Source of the DNA: Tieghemiomyces parasiticus
Taxonomy: Eukaryota > Kickxellomycota > Dimargaritomycetes > Dimargaritales > Dimargaritaceae
Assembly (NCBI GenBank): GCA_027575765.1
Contig: JANBPT010001196.1
Span: 1-12,600, forward strand
Direction of reading: 5' to 3'
Length of the DNA stretch: 12,600 bases
Shown: positions 1 through 7,613 of the stretch, in pieces
Numbering within the stretch: the first letter of the stretch is position 1
Layout: the number at the start of each line of letters is the position of its first letter
The notes under the pieces: generated by a model
Told to the model about the DNA's origin: nothing
The model's input: only the letters and a program-made list of their open reading frames with translations
The model's database searches: none
Made by a program: the position numbers and the translations under genes

Positions 1-1909
1 GCCCGCAATCGGGGCTGTCTTCCTCATAGTCACCAAGCCATGTACCATATACACCCCCGTCAATCAGTGTCCTTCTTAACCCCACATCTCTAATTACCTA
101 ACCTCTCACTGCCAACAACCGTGGCACCTCTATTTTATTACCCGGCACATAAACGCCAAGATCATCATATTACTCTACCATTAGCGAATAATTAGTCAAA
201 GCAAGATTGCCCAATGGGCCATGTAGAATGGCTAATTTCCACAATATTAGTTGCACCAATTCCTTCTTGTGATTTATAGGTTAATGGCTGCCTAAATTTT
301 TGCCTCTCAACTCATAATTTCCGACTACCCCGTATACTACGAGGCCCCCCGATATACAAAACCCCAAAGACGCGGGAGTAACAAATTCGCCCCCCCCCCT
401 TCGTCCCTGGTTTCAACAATGATCCGCCGATAGCGCAAAATGGAACCCAGATATTGACAAGGCAAAATCAACGGACCGGTACAGGTGAACAAAACTACTG
501 TCCTTCGACTTTTTGGTCACCATTAAATCTTACTCCTCCCCGCCAGCGCAAGTAGACATGCGCCTGCCGACCACAAGGGTCATGTCACGTCAACATGATC
601 ATACTCCACCTTGAGACACTCGCCCGTAGGTAATAAATTGAACATCAAAAAATGCGTCCAGCCCTAAGCGCTACACTTTGAAAGGGGTGTAAGACCAGGC
701 CCCCTTCGAGTCCTTCATTAGCCCCCCATACCGCGTAGCTAAGAACCCGATCGTAGACCTGCTCACAACCGGTCCAATGGTTAGCTGCATGTCAAGTAGC
801 CTCATCCCATGTATATTCACAGGTGGAATGGATACGTTGCGCTTCGCCAGATTGACGGTCTTAGATTAGAACCCTATGCCTGGAATCTAAGCATATCTGA
901 CACAACGAGCCAACCGGTATGACCCAATTGAGAAGCATGGCATTATTTATTGCACGACAATCTATTTAAATGGACTCGGTACATAATCAAAGGTAACCAG
1001 TAAGCCGGTCGGCCAGATATGGCCAAAAGTGAATCAAGTCAAATGGAAAAGGAATATAAAAATGATTAAAATAAAACTCGCGTGCAGCAGGGGGAAGTGC
1101 AGGCGTGCGGTAAGAGGTGAGGGTGGAAAGACCGCCACCTAATGAAATGACGGGAAAGCTAAAGGAAAATGGGCAGTCTATAAGGCCGTGGTAGGTAGGG
1201 AATCCGAGGAGGAGGAGTGATCGGTGTGATAACAAGGTATAGGAAAATAGCGATACTTTAATGAAGGTGTCCTCTCGCTGGCCGGACTTGGCCGTGAGTC
1301 ATGGATGGCATCGTGCAAAGTGGAGGGGGCGGATAGTGTTCACCTTGGTTGCAAGTGAGGAGAAGGTAAGCGGAAACGTTTAGCTGACGAGTTGCCAAGC
1401 CGAGGCCCATCTTCAAAAGAGCAGCGCTCTGTATGGAAGTGAGCTAGCCGCTGCTTGCCAGTGGTGAGACAAGGAGCGGCCGAGCCCAGCGGGGGAGACA
1501 ATTTAGACAAAATAGATTCCGCCTTGCAGCCCTTGGGACAGAAAGGATGAATGAGGACTCATATGCCGCAGTTGGTAAAGTTGGATGGAGGGAAGGTAGG
1601 GGCTTCAGAGACCAACGTGATGAAGAGGCAAAAAAAGGCTGAGCTGTTAAGTGAGTTGATCCAATTCTATAATGGTTTATACCATTTGATTCCTCGTCTT
1701 GGCCACTCCTAGGATTCATTTAGAGCACCAATGTCCGAGGCCTCCAACGATACCTGCCGCGGAGATTATATCGTGTCTCTATTAAGTATAGGTCAGTAAA
1801 AGCGTAACGACGCAAGTGTATACACCGCCATCAAGTTTATTATCTGTTAGGTACCTCTACGTTTATACTGGTTGGTTAGGTTTTTCATGAACTTGATAGC
1901 CCAGATGGA
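1..1909. other. intergenic spacer, no gene recognised
   Basis: This stretch of 1.9 kb has no open frame that looks like a protein. The longest minus-strand frames (987-1235 and 1444-1719) have no recognisable domain or credible codon bias. It contains a C10 homopolymer at 390-399, an 8-bp perfect inverted repeat (860-867 with 884-891) and a TGAGTCA heptamer at 1295-1301. From about 1000 to 1720 the plus strand is markedly purine-rich. The right end contains the 3' flank of the PPR-like gene. No tRNA, 5S rRNA or snRNA signature was found by eye. Confidence 0.6.
1836..1841 (-). terminator. candidate poly(A) signal AATAAA for the PPR-like gene
   Basis: The minus strand reads AATAAA here, about 70 nt downstream of the PPR-like stop codon. 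The position suits a polyadenylation signal. The hexamer is common by chance in AT-rich DNA, so this is an inference from position only. Confidence 0.4.
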
Positions 1910-4900
1910 TCACTCCGCCATAGTATCGGGCACGGCAGTTTCGGTGGCCTGGCCAAGTAGATCGCGACTAGCCACGAACAGTTCGTCCTCGTCTAATGCT
2001 TCACCCAGGCCATCACCGTCAATTCCCTTACGATCATCCTCCACTCTCACGCCACTTTGACCAAACTCGGGCTCGACCGTGGCGTTCCGCTCGGAGTCAC
2101 TCGCCGGATCTCTTGCAGGGGCCCGGCCAATCAGCTCATTAATCCGCTCGACAGTGACCCGTTCCTCGCCGCGGGCCAAGACGGGCTCGCCATAAAAGCG
2201 GATATGGTTTGCCAGTAGCCGTTTCAGCTTGCGTTGGGACGTGTGGTCCAGGTGGATACAGCGGTGACGCAGTTCCTCGAGCAGGTAGAGAACGTACTGC
2301 GGGAGGACGCGGTGTTGGCCCAAGGCCCGGACGAGAGCAAGGTAGCTCGGAACCGACATCGGGTAGCGGTGGACCCCTTGGTCACGAACTTCCTGCCATA
2401 CCCGGAGGAGCGCCACCGTACTCCCTATATTGTTAAACCCGAGGGAATTGAACGTGACCGCGAAGATACCCGAGCTGGGCCGGGCCGTGGTCGGCAGTTC
2501 CAGCGTGAGGAAGTCCGGACGGCAGGCTGGGTCCCCGCTATCCCGAGAGACGTGGGTGGTGGGGGTCGTACGGGTAGCACCCAGGCTTCCATGTTCGCCA
2601 TTAGCGTACACGGCCGCATCCGCAATAAATCCTCCCTCGGCCCGCACGTAAACGTTGGGAAAACTGTTGTGGACCTCGGGGCCCAGTGCAGGGACCCGCG
2701 GCACGGCCGGGTTGACGTCTTCGCTGGCGGCGGTGCTTTTAGGGGCCTGGGGTAGGGCGGCAAGCTGATCCATCAGATGATCATAGTATCGTAGCACGGT
2801 CACCCCGTCACCCGCTATATTGAAGGCATTCATGATGGCGCCATATACCGGAATGGGGATGGGGGTCCGGTCGCGCTGTAATTTCCGCACCAGTCGGGTC
2901 CACACGGGCACGTTACGCAGCCCACCATACCCGGTCAACAGCACCAGGTACACGGCCAAGTCTGGCGCGAGTTCGGTTGACGTCCCTTCGTTACCCGCGG
3001 AATCCGGAGAGCACGGCTCACCGTACTGTTGCTCGATCAGTCGGAGGGCCGTGATGATCGACTTGTAATCGCGAACGGCAAAGCAGGCCTTGATGAAAAG
3101 CAGCAGCAGGGACAGCGGGAGGGCCGCCCCATTATGGTTGTAGAGCCGGAACATGATGGTGTGGAATTGTTCCGGGGTGAGAATCTGGTGGTAGACCTTG
3201 AGTAGACCCAACGTCTCGCTGACCGGGAATGCCAGGGGTGGTCGGTGTGGCGACGGGGTCCGTTGGCCGGCTACGATAAGGGTGGTAGCCGTACTCGCGC
3301 ATTGATCGATGGTGGCCGCCCGAACCAGGAGCGGAAATAAGTACTTGTCAAGCGGTAGGGCCGCGGGGACAGAGGCCTTGCGGGCAGTTTCGTTGGGGGC
3401 TCCCGTGCCGTCGCCAGCATCCGTGGAAGCCGGATTACCGCCGCTGTCCTGAGGTTCAACGTACTGGTTCCGCAGGGCCATGAGGTGCTCTAGCACTCGC
3501 CGGTGGCTGCCTTGCTTTAGATACCCGTGTAGTAGCGTAGTGTGCAGGGATATAACGTGGTTGGAGGGCGACGCGCGCTTCGACGGCGGAGAGGTGGTAG
3601 CTGCTAAACCTAGGGTGGCCTGTACCTTGGGTTCAATAGCTAACCGGTTGAACAGCGGCCATATGCGTAACTGGGACAAGGCGGTGAACATGGTAACCAG
3701 CACAGAAGGCGACCCCAGGTACGAGCGCCGCCAGTGCGGGGTCGTCAGAACCAGGTCTACCAGGCCGGTCAGGCTGACCGTGTCGCCGTACTGTCGGGCG
3801 GCCAACCCACGGCACAACATCCGGGCCAGACGGCGGTCGGCTGGGGTCTGCAGGTCGTGGGCCATTCGGCGCAGGTGCGGTAAAATAACCTCCGGGTGGT
3901 TGAGTTCGAGCGCCAGTTTGAGATAAAGGGCGTGGCCTGCGGGGTCTAGGTGTTGGATGCCAGCCGCTACGGCCTCAGCCCAGGCCTTTTCGACGCCGGG
4001 CCAGCCCTGTCGCGGGGCCAGGGTAAGCAGACGGTGGACGAAGTAGGACGGAGGAATCCGAGCGCGGCGTCGGGACGCTGGTTCGCTCGCGGGCTCGGAG
4101 GTCTTCACGCTTTGAGGCTGCAGGGCCCGGCTGGATTCACGGGGTGGCTGAGTGTTTATGACCAGTGGGGTCGTGCGGCAGTACTCTAAGAGCCGCTGGC
4201 CCTGCTCGGCGCTACAAAATGTAAACAGCCGGTCGACGATGGTCAGGTGGGGCGGGACCATAGTCACCGGGTCGGCCAGGATTTGGGTGAGGGACTCAGG
4301 GGCCCGGAACCCGATTAAAAGGTCTGGCACGTGCTCAGCCGATAGCTCGCCAGCGTTCCGATCACCGGGCCGGTTCAATTGTGGTTCTGCTGACGCCGGC
4401 TTGATGGTCGACCGGTTCAAGTCAACAGTGTAGAGCTCCTTAGCGTAGCGAAATTGGCGCAGGAAGCAGCTAGCGTCGGCTACCATATCGAGGTATGCGC
4501 CCCACTCCACCAGGGTAGCCTGTGGAGCCACCGTGGGGAACTGTGTCAGGAACGTACGGCGAAGTGCTTCGTGATATGCCACGGCGTTGCTCGCGAGGTA
4601 CTGCAGTCTCTGGAGGTGGTCCGGGGCGAGCCGGAGGAAAAACCGGACGATCTGTTGATCGAGACGGGCCTGATCGTCCAGGTCGGTGACAGATAGCGGA
4701 TGAGCTGCACCAGAGGGGCCATGGTAAGGTCGGGCCGGGTGACCAGTAGCGCCGACGCCATCAGGGTCCGTCGGAAACAGGAAGTTCAGGTCGAACAGCT
4801 TGACCTGGTTTGTCTTGGCCTCCCGTGCAGCCTTGGTGACAGCCCTGGCATTGGTGAAGTGGCGGACACCTATGCTCTTCGGCACGGTGGCTACTGAGCT

Positions 4901-5137
4901 ACTGGCTAGAGTGGGTGGTGGATGGCATAGGCGACCAGTGCCATGTGTCGAAGCCCGCGGGGAAAAGTGAATCGCTCCGGCCGCAATGCGGTCGGCTTTG
5001 AGGGCCTGGCGACGAAGGGTGGGATGCGTCATAACGGCAGGGCGATCCGTCTGGCGCGCTCGGTCGAGAGGTGTCCGATCGGATGGAGGTGGGGAATGAG
5101 GGAAACGGTGGTAAGCACTATAAGCGGCAATGTGCAT
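1910..5137 (-). CDS. PPR-like protein, probably mitochondrial
   Basis: A single open frame of 1,075 residues. Two pairs of helical repeats are spaced exactly 35 residues apart, as in pentatricopeptide repeats: 726-760 with 761-795 (the second begins PIPVYGAIMNAF) and 892-926 with 927-961 (VTFNSLGFNNIG, then PSYLALVRALG). Weaker repeat-like segments lie near 529-563 and 674-708. Low-complexity linkers separate them (565-590, 796-891), and the tail from about 1008 is acidic. The N-terminus is rich in R, S, T and H, and VRHFTN at 91-96 resembles an R-x-F mitochondrial presequence cleavage site, so a matrix role in organellar RNA processing or translation is inferred. The start is uncertain: ATG at 5137 has C at -3, while the in-frame ATG at 5032 (Met36) has G at -3. 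I do not recognise a specific orthologue, and the RNA target is unknown. The gene is divergent from RPL10A. Confidence 0.82.
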   Translation of the reverse strand: MHIAAYSAYHRFPHSPPPSDRTPLDRARQTDRPAVMTHPTLRRQALKADRIAAGAIHFSPRASTHGTGRLCHPPPTLASSSVATVPKSIGVRHFTNARAVTKAAREAKTNQVKLFDLNFLFPTDPDGVGATGHPARPYHGPSGAAHPLSVTDLDDQARLDQQIVRFFLRLAPDHLQRLQYLASNAVAYHEALRRTFLTQFPTVAPQATLVEWGAYLDMVADASCFLRQFRYAKELYTVDLNRSTIKPASAEPQLNRPGDRNAGELSAEHVPDLLIGFRAPESLTQILADPVTMVPPHLTIVDRLFTFCSAEQGQRLLEYCRTTPLVINTQPPRESSRALQPQSVKTSEPASEPASRRRARIPPSYFVHRLLTLAPRQGWPGVEKAWAEAVAAGIQHLDPAGHALYLKLALELNHPEVILPHLRRMAHDLQTPADRRLARMLCRGLAARQYGDTVSLTGLVDLVLTTPHWRRSYLGSPSVLVTMFTALSQLRIWPLFNRLAIEPKVQATLGLAATTSPPSKRASPSNHVISLHTTLLHGYLKQGSHRRVLEHLMALRNQYVEPQDSGGNPASTDAGDGTGAPNETARKASVPAALPLDKYLFPLLVRAATIDQCASTATTLIVAGQRTPSPHRPPLAFPVSETLGLLKVYHQILTPEQFHTIMFRLYNHNGAALPLSLLLLFIKACFAVRDYKSIITALRLIEQQYGEPCSPDSAGNEGTSTELAPDLAVYLVLLTGYGGLRNVPVWTRLVRKLQRDRTPIPIPVYGAIMNAFNIAGDGVTVLRYYDHLMDQLAALPQAPKSTAASEDVNPAVPRVPALGPEVHNSFPNVYVRAEGGFIADAAVYANGEHGSLGATRTTPTTHVSRDSGDPACRPDFLTLELPTTARPSSGIFAVTFNSLGFNNIGSTVALLRVWQEVRDQGVHRYPMSVPSYLALVRALGQHRVLPQYVLYLLEELRHRCIHLDHTSQRKLKRLLANHIRFYGEPVLARGEERVTVERINELIGRAPARDPASDSERNATVEPEFGQSGVRVEDDRKGIDGDGLGEALDEDELFVASRDLLGQATETAVPDTMAE

Positions 5138-5734
5138 AGGGCAGCCGATCTGCCCAGTAAATTACCATGTACTGGCGATGGAGGCAACAGGCCGTCTCAA
5201 GGCCCAGCAATTAGGATACGAAAGGAGGCTGTACAGGTACGCTTGCATGTTCCTGGGTAGTTCACGACATTCCCTATGGAGGCCAGCCCTAGAGGCATGC
5301 AAGGAGCAGTCGCGCCACCCGCCGCCCCCTCGTTATCTGAAGCTCCAGTGGGCGGGAGGCTGACACGGGCCCTTCATTGAACTATCCGGGCGACAAAATT
5401 GACGCCCCACCGACGCATATATGACAAATACAAACGCGCTATTCTTTACTGTCGGGCTAGGTCACTCGATGAGTTCGCTTAAGCCACCAGTCTCATCACG
5501 GTCCCGAGATAGAGGCCGGATTAAGGTGAGGTATGTTCCGCGTCCTTAGAGCTCTATTATATAGCCCATATGCCACGCAGTTGTGTTGGTTACAGGCATG
5601 CCAACCCAAGCCCTTTGGGCCTCTTACCATGGAGTCGCACGAGTTCATGAGGGCTTGTCATTCTCGTTTGACCCCGCTCTCGGTACAAGCCTAGGCCTAG
5701 GCATTAAGGCGAGTGCCTGTATACATTTCTACTC

Positions 5735-5746
5735 TATCACGTGATA
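5735..5746. promoter_or_regulatory. E-box palindrome TATCACGTGATA
   Basis: A perfect 12-nt palindrome centred on CACGTG, with the extended TCACGTGA core bound by bHLH factors of the Cbf1/USF class. It lies about 270 nt upstream of the RPL10A ATG. Cbf1 is known to act at ribosomal protein promoters in some fungi, so a role at RPL10A is plausible but inferred. It could equally serve the divergent PPR-like gene. Confidence 0.5.
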
Positions 5747-5802
5747 ATATGGTTGACAACTGCATTCTTTAGACCGGCCAGCGAAATGTAAGGCGGTTGG
5801 CA

Positions 5803-5811
5803 AGCCAATCA
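5803..5811 (+). promoter_or_regulatory. CCAAT box (NF-Y/Hap consensus)
   Basis: AGCCAATCA matches the NF-Y/Hap consensus RRCCAATSR at every position. It lies about 200 nt upstream of the RPL10A ATG and inside a short palindrome (TTGGC-AA-GCCAA, 5797-5808). The consensus match is seen directly; binding is inferred. Confidence 0.45.
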
Positions 5812-6012
5812 TAAGCGAGTCTGTACAGTGGTTGATGGCTAGTCAAGGGAAATGTAGTGGCAGAGAATAAGACCTGCACGACAACTTCTTCGGGAGAGTT
5901 GACGGCCGCCACATCGTGTGTCAAAAGCAACCGACCGGCTCGGCCCTCAGGCGCTCCTTCCTTCATCTTTCAGAAATACCCTACGTACTTCCTCCAAGAT
6001 ACCGTAGTCAAC

Positions 6013-6967
6013 ATGAGGTACGTGTGCCCCTTCCCGTAGCATTACCTGGCCGAGGCCCAACGATACATCCATCCATCCATCCATCCACTCGAACACCACC
6101 ACCCCATGCGTGCCCAGAGGGCTTGTTGGGACGGGCACGACTGGTGGTACTAGCGAGACAGGCGGCATGAATGCATGGACGACCTCTGTTCTGGCATCTC
6201 GACCATGGACAGTCCTTGAAATGTAGCCTCTGACACAGTCCTCTCCCGTTCACGTCCTCCAGTCCACTTCTAACACCCACCACCGCATTCCTATCCTTAC
6301 CTCATCCTTTGACTTCAACAGCAAAGTCGCCGTCGCCCACGTGAGAGAATCGATCCAGGCTGTTCTTAAGAACGCCGAGGGGAAGCCCCGCAAGTTCACC
6401 GAGACGGTGGAGCTGCAGATCGGCCTCAAGAACTACGATCCCCAGCGCGACAAGCGTTTCTCGGGTACCATCAAGCTGCCGAACGTCCCCCGCCCCAACA
6501 TGGGGGTGTGCGTGCTCGGTGACGCTCAGCACTGTGACGAGGCCAAGGAGGCCGGTCTGGAGTCCATGTCGGTGGATGACCTCAAGAAGCTGAACAAGAA
6601 CAAGAAGCTCATCAAGAAGATGGCCCGTAAGCACGATGCTTTCCTGGCGTCCGAGTCTCTCATCAAGCAGATCCCGCGTCTTCTGGGTCCCGGTCTCCAC
6701 AAGGCCGGTAAGTTCCCCACCCCCGTGTCCCACCACGAGCGTCTGTCCGACAAGGCCAACGAGCTCCGTGCCACCATCAAGTTCCAGCTCAAGAAGGTGC
6801 TGTGCCTCGGTGTCGCCGTCGGTCACGTCAAGATGACTGAGGACCAGCTGCTGTCCAACGTCATGCTGGCCATCAACTTCCTCGTGTCTCTGCTCAAGAA
6901 GCACTGGCAGAACGTCCGTTCGCTCTACCTCAAGAGCACCATGGGCAAGCCCGAGCGCCTGTACTAG
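6013..6967 (+). CDS. RPL10A: 60S ribosomal protein L10a (uL1)
   Basis: Component of the cytosolic large ribosomal subunit; uL1 forms the L1 stalk that contacts E-site tRNA. The coding sequence joins 6013-6017 (ATGAG) to 6322-6967 and gives 216 residues, against 217 in yeast and human. The spliced start reads M-S-K, as in yeast uL1. Family blocks are intact: [20 protein letters not shown] (about 25-44), [62 protein letters not shown] and the end [10 protein letters not shown]. Without the small exon the open frame begins at a GTG with no ATG, which supports the spliced model. Codons are almost all C/G-ending and lysine is nearly always AAG, as expected of a highly expressed gene. It converges with aspartate kinase. 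Confidence 0.96.
6018..6321 (+). other. RPL10A: RPL10A intron (phase 2, after a 5-nt coding exon)
   Basis: 304 nt. The donor is GTACGT, immediately after ATGAG. The acceptor is AACAG at 6317-6321. A fungal-type branch site CTAAC lies at 6270-6274, 47 nt before the 3' end, and no AG occurs between it and the acceptor, which sits in a pyrimidine-rich tract. The junction completes a serine codon (AG|C) and restores the conserved M-S-K start. A CATC tetranucleotide repeat (6066-6085) lies in the first third. Confidence 0.92.
6066..6087 (+). repeat. (CATC)5 microsatellite in the RPL10A intron
   Basis: Five perfect CATC units plus CA, 48 nt downstream of the intron donor. This is a short tandem repeat that may vary in copy number between strains. 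No function is implied. Confidence 0.9.
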
Positions 6968-7508
6968 AAGGCCAACCTGCTCTGGGTTGATTATGGGATT
7001 ATCGTTCCCGAACTCCCCCTATGGGACTGGACTTCCCCCCCCAATTCCAAACTGATCTGTCAAGGTCGCGATTTCTGAAACGATGATCCACACGCGTGCG
7101 GCACCCCTGCGGCACACGGTTGAAATTCGATTCTCTCACGGCACTAACCAAAGCTACGGAATTATTGACCTGTCTTTTGATGGGATGGACCCGTAGTTAT
7201 TGGGAGCTCTCTTTGACTATTAAAGGAATACTTGTCCAGTACCGCAAGTATATCTCGATTTTTTGTTACAGACCCCATGTTAAGGGGCTGGTATGGCAGT
7301 ACACGAAGGTGACGATGTTCATGGTATGTAATTCGAGATTTCGATACGCTTCATCTGCTGGCTAAAAGGACATAGCAATCAAACAACCAGGTGGCCCCTG
7401 CCTAATGAAGGCGGGTTCATCATCGTGGTCTGAGAGTACGCGAATGCTTGAGTTTCAAGTTTCCAATGCTCTTGGCCGCCCGCCTGGGAAACTTTACTGC
7501 ATCATAAA

Positions 7509-7514
7509 TTTATT
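7509..7514 (-). terminator. candidate poly(A) signal AATAAA for aspartate kinase
   Basis: The minus strand reads AATAAA about 100 nt past the aspartate kinase stop codon, in a locally AT-rich patch. Placement is reasonable; there is no transcript evidence. Confidence 0.45.
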
Positions 7515-7573
7515 TGTTCATCTAGAGAGTGTCACTCCGCAGTGGCCCGTCTAGTAAGATAATCTTGTACAGG

Positions 7574-7594
7574 CGGTGATCTAGTGTATCACCG
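7574..7594. repeat. 7-bp perfect inverted repeat in the aspartate kinase 3' flank
   Basis: CGGTGAT (7574-7580) and ATCACCG (7588-7594) are separated by a 7-nt loop. The repeat lies 20 nt past the aspartate kinase stop. It could form a small hairpin in the 3'UTR. Stems of this size also arise by chance. Confidence 0.4.
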
Positions 7595-7613
7595 TCAACC
7601 TGCGAATCTACGT

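Larger units (their letters stand above)
5138..6012. promoter_or_regulatory. divergent promoter region, PPR-like gene / RPL10A
   Basis: This 875-nt spacer separates two divergently transcribed genes and has no convincing ORF. It holds a cluster of palindromes: GCCTAGGCCTAGGC (5689-5702), TATCACGTGATA (5735-5746) and TTGGCAAGCCAA (5797-5808), the last overlapping a CCAAT box. Weak TATA-like strings occur at 5416-5423 (CATATATG) and around 5554-5560. Just upstream of the RPL10A ATG, 5958-5975 is a pyrimidine tract ending in CAG. It could be a TOP-like initiation region or a 5'UTR acceptor; the sequence does not decide. Confidence 0.65.
6968..7613. other. convergent 3' spacer between RPL10A and aspartate kinase
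   Basis: 646 nt between two convergent stop codons, so it should hold both 3'UTRs. It contains C8 at 7035-7042, an AATAAA on the minus strand at 7509-7514, and an inverted repeat CGGTGAT/ATCACCG at 7574-7594 beside the aspartate kinase stop. The plus-strand open frame at 7096-7365 has no recognisable homology or codon bias and is not called. Confidence 0.6.

Noticed and set aside
1..97. Minus-strand frames open to the left edge
   Set aside because: Under 100 nt with AT-ending codons unlike the neighbouring genes. Too short to tell coding from chance.
860..891. 8-bp inverted repeat CTTAGATT/AATCTAAG with a 16-nt loop
   Set aside because: Several such repeats are expected by chance in 12.6 kb, and no gene or transcript context supports a function.
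1444..1719. 91-residue minus-strand frame with a true ATG
   Set aside because: Ser/Pro/Leu-rich translation of a pyrimidine-rich strand, with no domain and no convincing splice partner to the left.
1780..1815. U5 snRNA loop-like CTTTTACT on the minus strand
   Set aside because: No flanking stem matching U5 loop I and no Sm site in the expected place.
6150..6240. Possible box C/D snoRNA in the RPL10A intron (ATGAATG and CTGA strings)
   Set aside because: The first string does not match the box C consensus RTGATGA, and no terminal stem or guide layout is visible.
6302..6904. 200-residue open frame antisense to RPL10A
   Set aside because: It is a shadow of the strongly C/G-ending codon use of RPL10A. 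The product is an L/E/V/H/G-rich string with no family resemblance.
7080..7160. B-box-like string (AATTCGATTCT) suggesting a tRNA
   Set aside because: The T-loop match is imperfect, there is no A box upstream at tRNA spacing and no acceptor stem.
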